Assembly: GCA_039810585.1 (NCBI GenBank)
Contig: JBDHXF010000006.1
Span: 32,188-96,187 of the forward strand
Source of the DNA: JBBATK01 sp039810585
GTDB lineage: Bacteria > Bacteroidota > Ignavibacteria > Kapaibacteriales > NICIL-2
Direction: 5' to 3'
DNA length: 64,000 nucleotides
Numbering within the stretch: the first letter of the stretch is position 1; every line of letters starts with the position of its first letter. The notes under the pieces are model-generated. The model had not been told where the DNA came from. It worked only from the letters and a program-made list of their open reading frames with translations, and did no database searches. Of this stretch, positions 39,927 through 49,792 are shown one piece after another. The position numbers and the translations under genes are program-made.

Positions 39927-41870
39927 ATGAAAAACAAAAAGCGAACGTCCTCCGGTCAGCGCGAATCGAAGAGTACTTCTGCTTCCGCTGCATCACCGAA
40001 GAACAAGCGTTCACGGGGCATTGATGGTGCCACTCGGAATCTACTCATGATACTCGTTGGCGTGTGTGTGGCACTCACCTTTGTTGCCTACTTGCCGACA
40101 TTGCATGCAGACTTCATCAATCTGGATGACAACGATTACGTGTATGCCAACGAAACCATACGGTCGTTTTCGAATCTCAAGTCCATGCTCACGGAGCCAT
40201 TGCAAGGCAATTATCATCCGCTGACTGTGATGAGCCTTGCGATGAACTATGCCATCTCGGGCAACAACGCTTCATCCTACCACTGGCTCAATTTGCTCTT
40301 GCACCTGGCCAACACCGTTCTCGTGTTTTGGTTTGTGTGGCAGCTCAGCGGTCGTAAAACCATTATTGCATTTTGCGCAGCGTTGTTCTTTGGCGTCCAT
40401 CCCATGCATGTGGAATCAGTTGCCTGGATTGCGGAACGGAAGGACGTACTCTACACCTTCTTCGGCATGATGGGATTGATCGCTTATCTGCGCTACATCG
40501 ATAACAAGGATAAGTCTGCCTTGTGGCTCAGTTTCTTACTCTTTGTCCTGTCCATTGCATCGAAGCCTGCTGCCATCGTTTTTCCCTTAAGCTTAGTTGT
40601 CATCGATATATACCGTCAACGTGAGTGGCGGAGCGCCTTGCTGGTCGAGAAAATTCCATTCTTCGCCATCTCGCTCATCATGGCCTTGCTTACACTTAAA
40701 GCACAAACCGTGGGTGGTGCTACAGACACGTCCAACGCGTTTGGAATTGACCAGAGAGCGTTCTTTGGCTTCTACTCCTTCATGATGTACATCGCCAAAA
40801 TGTTTGTGCCTATCAATCTGGCCATCTTCTACCCTCTGCCCACGATGCACCAAGCACTACCTGCCGCCTATTACCTTGCGCCTTTGGTGTTCTTTGGTTT
40901 GGCCGGAGCTGCGTATTGGGCCTATCGCAAGGAACGTGTTTTTGCCTTTGGACTCCTCTTCTTCTTTGTGAACATCGTCTTGGTATTGCAGTGGAAAGTC
41001 ATCGGATCCACCATTATGGCGGAGCGCTATACCTATGTGCCCTATATCGGACTCTTCGTCATTGTTGGTTGGGTAATCGACCATTATCTCGGATCAAAAC
41101 GAAATGTTGCACTGGCGACGATTAGTGCGGTTGGCTTCGTTTTCTGCGGACTAAGCTATGCACAGGCATCGGTGTTCGTGAATAATACGGCACTTTGGGA
41201 CAACGCCATGGAACATCAACCTTCCGAGCGTGCCTACACCAATCGAGCCAGCTTGCTACGCAGCGAAGGAAAGTTAGACTCAGCCTTAGTGTTTTACGAT
41301 AAGGGATTAGCAATCTTCCCTAACGACCAATGGGCTCTATGTAACCGAGCGAACATCTACTTCGATCAGCACAAGGATTCGCTAGCGGAAGCAGACTACA
41401 CACACGCGCTTTCGATCATTCCGGATTTTGTTCCTGCACTCATGAACCGCGGTGCATTGTACGTGCGAGCGGGAAAGAACGATGTCGCGTTGAAAGATCT
41501 TAATCGAGCAATCGAGTTGAAGCCTCAGGAGCACAGTGCCTATTTGTACCGAGCCGTGTGCTTGTTTAATGGCGGTCGTCACAGCGACGCCATCGAAGAC
41601 TATGTGAAAGTGTGTCAGTCGTTTCCAAACGATATGGACAGTCGTTACTCTCTTGGCATGTGTTATAAAATCACAGGCCAAACTCAGAAGGCACTTTCAA
41701 GTTTTAATGAGTGCATTGCCAAACGCCCCACCCCGCAAGCTTTTCAAATGCGATCGGAGTGTGAGCTGGCTCTTGGTATGCGCGATCAGGCAAAAACAGA
41801 TGCGACCATTGCCATGAAGAATGGTGCCCGACTAAGCGCTGAGTTTCTTCATCAGCTCGGACTAAACTAG
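39927..41870 (+). CDS. TMTC-like membrane protein with C-terminal TPR repeats (copy 1)
   Basis: 647 residues from ATG 39927. After a basic Lys/Ser-rich tail come about ten membrane helices with the GT-C-like signatures of the TMTC/O-mannosyltransferase-like family: FINLDDNDYVYANE (acidic loop), NYHPLTVMSLAMNY, LFFGVHPMHVESVAWIAERK, then KDVLYTFF. From about residue 430, TPR units (PSERAYTNRASLLRSEGKLD, NRANIYFDQHKDSLAEADYT, and so on). The acidic motif and fold suggest a lipid-linked sugar donor, but bacterial members are not characterised to my knowledge. Followed by a close paralogue. Confidence 0.8.
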   Translation: MKNKKRTSSGQRESKSTSASAASPKNKRSRGIDGATRNLLMILVGVCVALTFVAYLPTLHADFINLDDNDYVYANETIRSFSNLKSMLTEPLQGNYHPLTVMSLAMNYAISGNNASSYHWLNLLLHLANTVLVFWFVWQLSGRKTIIAFCAALFFGVHPMHVESVAWIAERKDVLYTFFGMMGLIAYLRYIDNKDKSALWLSFLLFVLSIASKPAAIVFPLSLVVIDIYRQREWRSALLVEKIPFFAISLIMALLTLKAQTVGGATDTSNAFGIDQRAFFGFYSFMMYIAKMFVPINLAIFYPLPTMHQALPAAYYLAPLVFFGLAGAAYWAYRKERVFAFGLLFFFVNIVLVLQWKVIGSTIMAERYTYVPYIGLFVIVGWVIDHYLGSKRNVALATISAVGFVFCGLSYAQASVFVNNTALWDNAMEHQPSERAYTNRASLLRSEGKLDSALVFYDKGLAIFPNDQWALCNRANIYFDQHKDSLAEADYTHALSIIPDFVPALMNRGALYVRAGKNDVALKDLNRAIELKPQEHSAYLYRAVCLFNGGRHSDAIEDYVKVCQSFPNDMDSRYSLGMCYKITGQTQKALSSFNECIAKRPTPQAFQMRSECELALGMRDQAKTDATIAMKNGARLSAEFLHQLGLN

Positions 41871-41966
41871 TCTGTAAAGGGATGCACCAATGAGCGCCAC
41901 GTGGCGGACTTTCGTTCATCACAACACGAGTGTTAGCAATTCACTAAACCACCAATACGCTTTTCT

Positions 41967-43946
41967 ATGAAGCAGAAAAAGTCAACGAAGGTCGAAAGCA
42001 GCGAAGCTGCTCAAGAACAAAAATCTCCCAAAGCAGGCAAGGGACCGAAGACTAAGAGCGATCGACCCAAGTCGACGAAGAAGACGGCTGTCAACAAGAA
42101 CCTCCTGCTGGCACTATTGGGACTGTGTTTAGGGCTGACTCTGGTGGCCTACATCCCGGCGTTCGGAGGCGGTTTTGTCAATTGGGACGATGATGACTAT
42201 GTGGTCAGTAATATGTCGCTCCGCGACGGTGGCCATACCAAGGACATCCTCACCAAACCCGTGCAAGGGAACTACCATCCGCTGACGATGCTGAGTCTCG
42301 AAATGAACTACAGCACCGATCCCAAGACCGGCGAGGTAAATGCTTTTGCCTTCCACTTATGGAACGTGATTCTGCATTTGTTGAACACGGCATTAGTGTT
42401 TTACTTCATCTGGAAGCTCACCAAAGAGAATACCGTCATCGCCTTCACGGCAGCACTGCTCTTTGGCGTCCACCCCATGCACGTGGAATCCGTGGCTTGG
42501 GTTTCCGAACGCAAGGACGTGCTCTACACCTTCTTTTACTTAATTGCATGCCTTGCCTACCTACGCTATGTGGACAGCTCCAAAACTGTGCACTATGCGC
42601 TGAGTATCGTCTGGTTCGCCTTGTCCTTAGCATCTAAACCTGCCGCCATCATCTTTGCCGGTACTGCGCTCACAATCGATTTCTACAGAGGTCGGGCGTT
42701 TTCGGCGAAGCTTCTGTTGGAGAAAATTCCTTATCTGCTTTTGGCGGGTTTCTTAACCTATCTCACGCTCAATGCCCAGCAGACGGTCGGTGCGACGGAT
42801 AAAGCTGAACACTTCATTTTGACCAATCGCTTCTTCTTCATGTTCTACGGATACATGATGTACATCGTGAAGCTGTTCTGGCCTTTTGGTTTGGCGGCCT
42901 TCTATCCCCTGCCACCGGTCAACGAAACCTTACCGATTGAATATTTTCTGTCGCCCATAGTCTTCATCGCCACCGCCTATCTGGCTTGGCGTACTCGTAA
43001 AGACTACCCCATCATAGCCTGGGCCTTCGCTTTTTACTTAGTGAACCTCGTACTGGTATTGCAGTTCAAAGTGATTGGAAGTGCAATCATAGCCGATCGC
43101 TACACCTACATGCCCTATATCGGACTCTTCGTGTTGCTTGGTTGGTTCATCGATAAGTACTTCAAGTCACGTCAGTCCACAGCTCTAGCTATCGTAGCCG
43201 TTCTTGGTGTAGCTCTCACGGTGTTGAGTTACCAGCAAGCGCAGACATGGAAAACCAGTGCCTCGCTGTGGGATAACGCCATTGAAAAAGTACCCTCGGA
43301 ACGTGCCTACGTCAACCGCGCCACGATGCTGCGTAAAGAAGGAAACTGGGACAAGGCCTTGGCCTACTATAATGAGGCTATGCATTTAAACAAGGTCGAC
43401 CACGAAGCCTACTGCAATCGCGCCAATATCTACTTTGATAAGCACATGGATTCGCTTGCGTTGTTGGACTACAAAGCAGCTCTCGACCTCAAGCCGGACT
43501 TTGTACCTGCACTTGACAACCGAGGCGCGCTGCTTGCAAGAGCCGGACGCTCTGAAGAAGCACTGAAAGATCTCGATAAGGCTCTCGAAATCAATCCTGA
43601 TTATAAGTCTGCGTACGCCAATCGTGCAGTAACCTTGTTCGATTTGAAACGCTTTCCGGAAGCTATTCGCGATTTCCGTAAGTACATCAGCTACTTCCCT
43701 AACGACGTGGACAATCGAAACTCCATTGGTGTGTGTTACCAGATGATGAACCGCCACGACTCTGCTGTCATCGAGTTCAATCAATGCATCGCCATGGCTC
43801 CAAAACCAATGTTCTTCCTCAATCGTTCGTACAGTTACAATGCTCTGGGCAACCTTGTACAGGCACGTGTGGATGCGCTTGAAGCCAAACGACGTGGTAT
43901 GCAAGTTCCACCCGCTTACCTACAAAAAATTGGAGCGAATCAGTAA
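41967..43946 (+). CDS. TMTC-like membrane protein with C-terminal TPR repeats (copy 2)
   Basis: 659 residues, paralogue of the gene before it along the whole length, including the Lys-rich tail (MKQKKSTKVESSEAAQEQ), the FVNWDDDDYVVSN loop, LLFGVHPMHVESVAWVSERK and the TPR tail (ERAYVNRATMLRKEGNWDKA, NRANIYFDKHMDSLALLDYK). The 96-base gap has no terminator, so both may be one transcript. A bidirectional hairpin terminator ends the pair. Confidence 0.8.
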   Translation: MKQKKSTKVESSEAAQEQKSPKAGKGPKTKSDRPKSTKKTAVNKNLLLALLGLCLGLTLVAYIPAFGGGFVNWDDDDYVVSNMSLRDGGHTKDILTKPVQGNYHPLTMLSLEMNYSTDPKTGEVNAFAFHLWNVILHLLNTALVFYFIWKLTKENTVIAFTAALLFGVHPMHVESVAWVSERKDVLYTFFYLIACLAYLRYVDSSKTVHYALSIVWFALSLASKPAAIIFAGTALTIDFYRGRAFSAKLLLEKIPYLLLAGFLTYLTLNAQQTVGATDKAEHFILTNRFFFMFYGYMMYIVKLFWPFGLAAFYPLPPVNETLPIEYFLSPIVFIATAYLAWRTRKDYPIIAWAFAFYLVNLVLVLQFKVIGSAIIADRYTYMPYIGLFVLLGWFIDKYFKSRQSTALAIVAVLGVALTVLSYQQAQTWKTSASLWDNAIEKVPSERAYVNRATMLRKEGNWDKALAYYNEAMHLNKVDHEAYCNRANIYFDKHMDSLALLDYKAALDLKPDFVPALDNRGALLARAGRSEEALKDLDKALEINPDYKSAYANRAVTLFDLKRFPEAIRDFRKYISYFPNDVDNRNSIGVCYQMMNRHDSAVIEFNQCIAMAPKPMFFLNRSYSYNALGNLVQARVDALEAKRRGMQVPPAYLQKIGANQ

Positions 43947-44037
43947 GCTGAACGCCCCGGGAGTTTTTTATTCGTGCGGCCTTCGGCCTACATCTCTGTT
44001 CCGAAAATTAAAGCGACAGTGTTCGTAAGAAAATAAC

Positions 44038-44069
44038 AAAGGCTCGAGGGCAACAGCTCTCGAGCCTTT
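44038..44069. terminator. Bidirectional terminator between convergent genes
   Basis: 11-bp perfect stem AAAGGCTCGAG (44038-44048) with CTCGAGCCTTT (44059-44069), ten-base loop. Placed between the TPR protein gene (plus) and the OmpA-family gene (minus). The stem itself ends in TTT on each strand, with only short extra T-rich sequence. Confidence 0.75.
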
Positions 44070-44099
44070 GTGTTATTGAGCAATACAATCAGTGACTGT

Positions 44100-46046
44100 C
44101 TAGTCCTGCGCCGGTGATTCAATGCGTAGGCGTACCGTTCGGTTATAGAAGCGACCTTCCGGCAGCGTATTATCGAAGGTGGATTGCTCGCCAACACCAC
44201 GTACGTGCGATGATGAGACGTCCAACACTTTTGCCACTGCTTTGGCGCGTTGTTCCGATAAGTTCTGATTGTACGCAGCATCACCCATGGTATCGGTTGA
44301 GCCAACAACATCAACGGTTGACTGCGGCGTGAGTTCCTTGTGGATGCTCTCGAGGTACCGTTGATTATCCGGCTCTACTTCTGCTTGGTTAAAGCCGAAC
44401 GACATCAGCGTATAGCGATCAATTACTTTATCGCCCTTGCGCTCCTCGCGCTTCTTGCGGATGGTCAACTGCTCCACCGGAATCTGTTGAGGCTCCGTGC
44501 TGAACGATTGCGCATTACGATCGGTGACCAACAGAGTGTATTGCAAGGGTGACTCCGTTCGCGGCATTGTCGTGGGATTGTCGTTCAGATGCCAGTCGAG
44601 TTCTTCAGGCGCGTTACCGTTGCCGTTAAAGGCTTGGATAAGCTTGTTGTCTTGGGAAGCAGCAAGGCTGTATGAGGCAATGCCGGCCTCGGACTCGGCC
44701 GTTGTATGGAAACGAACAATGGGCGGGGAAGACATACGCAATGTGTCGCGAGTGACCAAGGGAGCCAACAACTCCGGATCGTTGGTGCTGAGTTCCACAC
44801 GACGATTTTCGGCACTGCCTTCTTCTTTGTTAATGTTCGACGGATTTGCCGGCAGATTACGCGCCCTTGTTTCGACCCTCGATGCCTTGATACCCCACAC
44901 GTTCACCAGATAGTTCTTCACCGCGTCAGCGCGATGCTGCGACAATGCAATGTTGGACTTCTCCGAACTCTCGTTTGAATTGCAGCCGGTGAGGATGAGC
45001 TTCGAGGACGGACGTTCGCGCATACGTTGACCAACAATGTTGAGCATGTCGTAATACACAGCCAGCAAACTGCTGTCGCTAAATCTATCCGGCGCAAAAG
45101 CTGCAATCGCATCAGAGGAAATTTGATGGTATTGTAATGGCATTTCTGCAGAGCCGGAGCCAAAGAAGACGTAGGGGAGTAAGGGCTTGTGGGTACGAGC
45201 TAGAAACTCTTCCACGCGAAGGGTCACAACCGGCTCCTCTGCGGCATCCTCGGAATCCATTCCGTAGGCTTTCACTGCAGCGACGAGCCGTGACTTTTGT
45301 CCCTCCGGGGCCGTTGGCAACTGCAAATCCGACGGTTGGTATTTCAAGGCAAGACCCAGACGCAAACTGTTGACCTTCCAACTCTGACTATTCACCACAT
45401 TGAGCGTCCCAATGCTGTAGAATAATTCGGGTGATAAGAACCACATACTTCCGTGTCCAAGCGGAATGTCGTAGGAGACACCTACCGACAGTGCCAAGTG
45501 CAAGGAAGCCGCTTCCGGAATATCTCCTGAACCGACATTGGGCGAAACCGTGAGTGAACCATCTGTCGGTTGCATCAACACTTCAGTCTGGTTAAACGTG
45601 TGTTGTAGCGAAGGACCAATTAAGACGCCACCAAGAACGGTGAGTCGGTTTGTGATGCGATATCCGGGGAGAATCTCTGCATAGAGTGTAGCCAGCTTAG
45701 CATCAAGCTCGTGTCGTATAAATCCTGAGACGGCAGTACCATTGGTATTAAACGTTCTTGTCTCATCGGTACTAAGCACTCCATTATACTGCAGAAAACC
45801 CAAGCGCGCACTGAGCAACCAAGAGGGAGACAGTGGCATTTGATAGAGCAGGCCTGCATCAATTCCACTGCCCTTACCACTATTAAATATCGGCGAGCAG
45901 CAGGGAAGAGTGGGCAAGGATTGGAAATCGGCGCTATGAGAGTTTAAGGCGTAATGACCATAAATGCCATAGGCTGCACGTTGTATTTGCGCCAGAGCGG
46001 GAGCGCTGCAGAGCAGCGCAAGAATAAGAAGACACTTCGTTCTCAT
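44100..46046 (-). CDS. OmpA-family protein with barrel and two OmpA-C domains
   Basis: 648 residues. Signal peptide (ILALLCSAPALAQ), an outer-membrane barrel of about 240 residues, then two peptidoglycan-binding OmpA domains: the first about 290-430 (TGCNSNESSEKSN, SQHRADAVKNYLV, ENRRVEL) and the second about 540-645 (MSFGFNQAEVEPDNQRYL, VVGSTDTMGDAAYNQNLSEQ, RAKAVAKVL, NRTVRLRI). Anchors the outer membrane to the cell wall. A tandem OmpA pair is unusual. Its ATG overlaps the stop of the T9SS protein upstream (ATGA), suggesting a functional pair at the surface. Confidence 0.85.
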   Translation of the reverse strand: MRTKCLLILALLCSAPALAQIQRAAYGIYGHYALNSHSADFQSLPTLPCCSPIFNSGKGSGIDAGLLYQMPLSPSWLLSARLGFLQYNGVLSTDETRTFNTNGTAVSGFIRHELDAKLATLYAEILPGYRITNRLTVLGGVLIGPSLQHTFNQTEVLMQPTDGSLTVSPNVGSGDIPEAASLHLALSVGVSYDIPLGHGSMWFLSPELFYSIGTLNVVNSQSWKVNSLRLGLALKYQPSDLQLPTAPEGQKSRLVAAVKAYGMDSEDAAEEPVVTLRVEEFLARTHKPLLPYVFFGSGSAEMPLQYHQISSDAIAAFAPDRFSDSSLLAVYYDMLNIVGQRMRERPSSKLILTGCNSNESSEKSNIALSQHRADAVKNYLVNVWGIKASRVETRARNLPANPSNINKEEGSAENRRVELSTNDPELLAPLVTRDTLRMSSPPIVRFHTTAESEAGIASYSLAASQDNKLIQAFNGNGNAPEELDWHLNDNPTTMPRTESPLQYTLLVTDRNAQSFSTEPQQIPVEQLTIRKKREERKGDKVIDRYTLMSFGFNQAEVEPDNQRYLESIHKELTPQSTVDVVGSTDTMGDAAYNQNLSEQRAKAVAKVLDVSSSHVRGVGEQSTFDNTLPEGRFYNRTVRLRIESPAQD

Positions 46047-48976
46047 CGTTGCACCTCCAGCATTGTTGTGTTCACCGACGCATTAACCATCACCTGCAGC
46101 ACATAGGTGCCGTCCGGGAGATTGTCTACCGGTAGATTTACAGACTGCAGGCCGGCCAGAAGGTCAACGCTGCGTTGGTACAGCACACGTCCTAAGAGAT
46201 CGCGCACTTGGATGGTCGAGCCCGGTGCTTCACCGTCGCTTTGCATCTGCAAAACGGCGTGACCGTTGGTTGGATTGGGAAGAACCAGCAAGGAAAGAAG
46301 TGGCGATATGTAGAGCCGTGCCGTACCGCGAGCACGGCAAACGCCTGCCAAATGGAACGTGGCGGGTACCGTACTGGTGATAATAGGACACGAGTCGTAA
46401 CTGACGGAGTCCACACTAATCACTGTTGTATCGATGGCGCCCAAGGTACCGATGTAGTGCAGATCTCGCGACATCACACCGTCCACAAATTTGACACGCA
46501 CCGGAAGGCTACGGTCGCTCGTTCCGCTCAAGCTGCCAAATTGTTCACCCGGACTGGGAGCTAGCGGGTATCGGTTCATATGGAGGTAGACGGTGGCGGA
46601 ATCCAGAGGACACTCCGTGAGATGTTGTCCTGTTGCGCTCAGTTTCAAGTGTACATCCTCGCCATCGTAGGCAGAATCTGCCACACTCACAACCACATTG
46701 GCACGCAGAGGAATGAAGTCAACAATGGTTGGTGACGAATTCTTCACGCAGCCAGTACTATCCGTCAATTGCACATAATACGACCCTTGCTTGGCAATCG
46801 TGATGCTCTGTTGCGTCTGTCCGTTGAGCACTGTGCTGTCGGCATACCATTGGTAGACGTAGCCCGGAAGAGCAGCCAGGGTAATGGTTGAACAGGGACA
46901 CAGATTGGTATCACTAACGGAAGGACTGAGCGTTGCCACGGGCAGCGGCCACACTGTAAGGAGCATCGTATCGCGTCTTGTGCACCCGTTGATGTCGCTC
47001 ACGAATAGTTCGTACCCAAAAGTTCCGGCTGTATCGGTTTGAATTGTGGGACTGAGGCTGGTACTGTCACTCGTCAGAGAAGCACCGGCATCAAGTGCGT
47101 GCCATCGCACAACGCTTGCCGTGGGAGCGACTCCCTGCAAGCGGTACACGGTTCCGGAGCAGACCTTAACGTCGTTGCCGGCGTTGACGGCGGGGAGTGA
47201 CCAAATACGCACAACGATAGTGTCGAAGTTCTCACAACCCTTTGCATCAGTTCCCTTCAGCCAAATTCGTGCTGAGGTATCGACGGTGATGGAGGAAGTG
47301 TTCTCGCCTGTGCTCCAGCTGTACATGCTCAGACCCGGTGTGCCACTTAGCATCACGCTTTGTCCCATACATGCTGACACCGTATCGCTCAGTGCAGGTG
47401 TTGATGACGTAATCGCGACTGTTGGGAGGGGAAGTACCGTTACAGTAACGCTATCTTTCCACTCACAACCAACGGTGTCGGTAACGGTGGCAACGTAGGT
47501 GGTGGTCTGCGTTGGGTTCACCCGTACAATACCGCCACTTAAACTTCCCGGCATCCAGCTAATACTTCGTACGGTACCGGCAGTGGCGCTAAGAGCCACT
47601 GTGGTACCGGAGCACACAGTGTTATCGGGATCGTCGCTGTTGACGGTGAAGGCAGGGCGACTGTGGACATTGACATTGACACTTCGTTGAATGATACAAC
47701 CGCGATTATCGCTCACCGTAACGGTATAACTCATCGCTGTTGAAATCGTCACCAAGGGTTGTGCAGAGGAAGGATCGTCAAGACCGGTAGACGGAGTCCA
47801 GGAGTATGCCATACCTGCAACCGGCGCAATACCGAGACGGGTTGGGGTATTGGGGCACACCACCACGTCGGGGCCGGCATAATTGGGAATGAACAAATCC
47901 TGCGGAAAGTTTGGAAGCCCCCAGAGAACATTATTCGGGAAGCTGATGGCGCTGTCTGCATACACCGGCGAGATTCCGTCAGGATCTGTAATCGTGGCGA
48001 CGTACTTCGTTGAATAGCGGGCAATGTACATTTTTCCGTCAGGAGCCAATTCCATGTATCCCATTGCCGCCGACGCCTGTCCTATTTTTTGCAGGCTTGC
48101 CTGCGTATTAGCAGCGTTCATATCGAAGCGCACAACGGAATCCTTCGGACCTGCCCAGCCGGAATTAACATAGAGATACCGACTACTTGCCGAGAAACTC
48201 ACTCCATAACAACTGTGACTCGAGTTCAGTGTAACGGTGCGCGGATTGGTGACCTGACCATTCGAGTTGTCAAAATCGAAGAGTGCGCAGTCTGCCGAGT
48301 AATTCGCAGAGGCAAGATGACGCCCGTCCGGCGATATACACATGGCACCAATGTTCTTAGAGGAGTTATCGATGGCAAAGCCCTGTGTGGAGACGACCGG
48401 GTTTAGGTCTAGACCGGAACCGGTGAGCTTGAAGGTGTAGAAGCCCGGTGTACCCACACCATTGCGTTCAAAAACAATCCAATAGTCCGTGCCATTACAT
48501 GCACGAGTGGCCGTCACTTTTTCCGTAACGTTCGCAGGTGTCAACGCATTGTTCGTTGTTACAACGGCACCCGCACCACCATTTCCCGAAATGTCGATAA
48601 CGAAGTACCGAGCACGTCCCATTCCCTGATTCTCGGTGGTAAACAAATAGTACAGGGAATTCGACCCGGGCTGGCGGATGATAAGCGATGATTGGGTACT
48701 CGAATTATAGTTCGGGTTAAGTCCGGTAGCGATCACCGCGTGATTTCGATTCCACACTGTATTTCCGTCTGAATAGAGTACCAATGCACCGGTCTGCGCA
48801 TCGGAGGCAGACGAGGTGCCCTCGATGTGAACCGACAACCCGTCGGTAAGCACAGACGGTGGGTTGGTATTGAAGTTGAGTCCGTCCCTGGTACCGAAAT
48901 ACCATCGGTACGACGTTTTGTCCTGCGCCTGCGCCGCCATGGCGCTAAGGAGCAGAAGCAGTAGTAGTCGTTTCAT
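46043..48976 (-). CDS. Large T9SS-secreted surface protein with WD40-like and PKD-type domains
   Basis: 977 residues. Signal peptide (LLLLLLLSAMAAQAQ), an N-terminal beta-propeller-like half (about 20-350; ISPDGRHLASANYSADC, MELAPDGKMYIARYST), then repeated Ig/PKD-like modules with the 'question' core (YSWTPSTGLDDPSSAQP, VTVSDNRGC, WSTGENTSSITV, VSDINGC) and a Por secretion sorting domain at the end (LPNPTNGHAVLQMQSDGE, RDLLGRVLYQRSV, LPDGTYVLQV). Exported and attached at the surface by type IX secretion; adhesin or gliding role is inference. GAGAGGA before ATG. Confidence 0.9.
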   Translation of the reverse strand: MKRLLLLLLLSAMAAQAQDKTSYRWYFGTRDGLNFNTNPPSVLTDGLSVHIEGTSSASDAQTGALVLYSDGNTVWNRNHAVIATGLNPNYNSSTQSSLIIRQPGSNSLYYLFTTENQGMGRARYFVIDISGNGGAGAVVTTNNALTPANVTEKVTATRACNGTDYWIVFERNGVGTPGFYTFKLTGSGLDLNPVVSTQGFAIDNSSKNIGAMCISPDGRHLASANYSADCALFDFDNSNGQVTNPRTVTLNSSHSCYGVSFSASSRYLYVNSGWAGPKDSVVRFDMNAANTQASLQKIGQASAAMGYMELAPDGKMYIARYSTKYVATITDPDGISPVYADSAISFPNNVLWGLPNFPQDLFIPNYAGPDVVVCPNTPTRLGIAPVAGMAYSWTPSTGLDDPSSAQPLVTISTAMSYTVTVSDNRGCIIQRSVNVNVHSRPAFTVNSDDPDNTVCSGTTVALSATAGTVRSISWMPGSLSGGIVRVNPTQTTTYVATVTDTVGCEWKDSVTVTVLPLPTVAITSSTPALSDTVSACMGQSVMLSGTPGLSMYSWSTGENTSSITVDTSARIWLKGTDAKGCENFDTIVVRIWSLPAVNAGNDVKVCSGTVYRLQGVAPTASVVRWHALDAGASLTSDSTSLSPTIQTDTAGTFGYELFVSDINGCTRRDTMLLTVWPLPVATLSPSVSDTNLCPCSTITLAALPGYVYQWYADSTVLNGQTQQSITIAKQGSYYVQLTDSTGCVKNSSPTIVDFIPLRANVVVSVADSAYDGEDVHLKLSATGQHLTECPLDSATVYLHMNRYPLAPSPGEQFGSLSGTSDRSLPVRVKFVDGVMSRDLHYIGTLGAIDTTVISVDSVSYDSCPIITSTVPATFHLAGVCRARGTARLYISPLLSLLVLPNPTNGHAVLQMQSDGEAPGSTIQVRDLLGRVLYQRSVDLLAGLQSVNLPVDNLPDGTYVLQVMVNASVNTTMLEVQR

Positions 48977-49155
48977 GTATTGTTCCTCTCGATGTGAAAT
49001 GAGAATTTGATATTCAGCGTGTCGTTATTCATGCGATGGCGCGCAGTATGGACGTTGCGCCACAACGTTCAAAAGAATTGTGATTCGGTCCGGCTTCGCC
49101 GTTCCTTATTGTTTTTCCTTCGTGTACTGTGCTATCTCTTCGGTCGTGACTCGTG

Positions 49156-49629
49156 TCACTCATGATGATATTTTTCGCCAGCCAAAATTGTCATTGCTCG
49201 ATAAAGCTGCTCTACAAACAGCAATCGCACCAGATCGTGAGGGAGCGTCATTGCGCTGAGACTTAGGGTGTAATCCGCTCTCTGTTCTATGTCCGGGCCA
49301 ACACCATAGGCACCGCCAACAATGCACACCAATCGTTTTTTTGCCGCATTGCGTTGATGTTGGAGAAAGCGCGCAAAGTCAACCGATCGTTTTTCTTGTC
49401 CGCGCTCGTCCAATAGCAGCACAACATCATTTTCCTGAACCTGTTGCAGCAGGAGTGGTGCTTCTCGCCGTTTCAATTCTTCATGGGAAAGGGAGGCCGC
49501 GTTCTTGACGGTTGGCACGCTCTTCAGCTCAAAATCCACATACTTCCGCAGTCGCTTCTCGTACTCCGCAATACCATCGTTCACAAAAGGAAATGCCGTT
49601 TTCCCTATGCACAGTAGAACGATTTTCAT
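49156..49629 (-). CDS. rlmH: 23S rRNA (pseudouridine1915-N3)-methyltransferase RlmH
   Basis: 157 residues, the usual RlmH length. SPOUT methyltransferase with the deep trefoil knot: LLDERGQEKRSVDFARFL, CIVGGAYGVG and the C-terminal LSLSAMTLPHDLVRLLFVEQ followed by LYRAMTILAGEKYHHE, all diagnostic. Methylates pseudouridine 1915 in helix 69 of 23S rRNA. ATG 49629; divergent from the glycosyltransferase gene. Confidence 0.95.
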   Translation of the reverse strand: MKIVLLCIGKTAFPFVNDGIAEYEKRLRKYVDFELKSVPTVKNAASLSHEELKRREAPLLLQQVQENDVVLLLDERGQEKRSVDFARFLQHQRNAAKKRLVCIVGGAYGVGPDIEQRADYTLSLSAMTLPHDLVRLLFVEQLYRAMTILAGEKYHHE

Positions 49630-49765
49630 TCCTCTCCTTCGTATCGTGTCACCAAAGTAGCCCCAGGAAGGCGTTTGAGCAAGTCATGAGGAAAGTTTCG
49701 TCGCTCCATACGCGTTCTCCCTGCTTTTTTTCTCCCCAGTCTCCATGCGTACTCAGCCTCCGCCG

Positions 49766-49773
49766 TAATTTTG
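49766..49773 (+). promoter_or_regulatory. Bacteroidota-type -7 element before the glycosyltransferase gene
   Basis: TAATTTTG matches TAnnTTTG, 20 bases before the ATG at 49793, leaving a leader of about a dozen bases. No good -33 TTTG is visible upstream. Confidence 0.4.
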
Positions 49774-49792
49774 CACTCCTATCGAATGCAGC

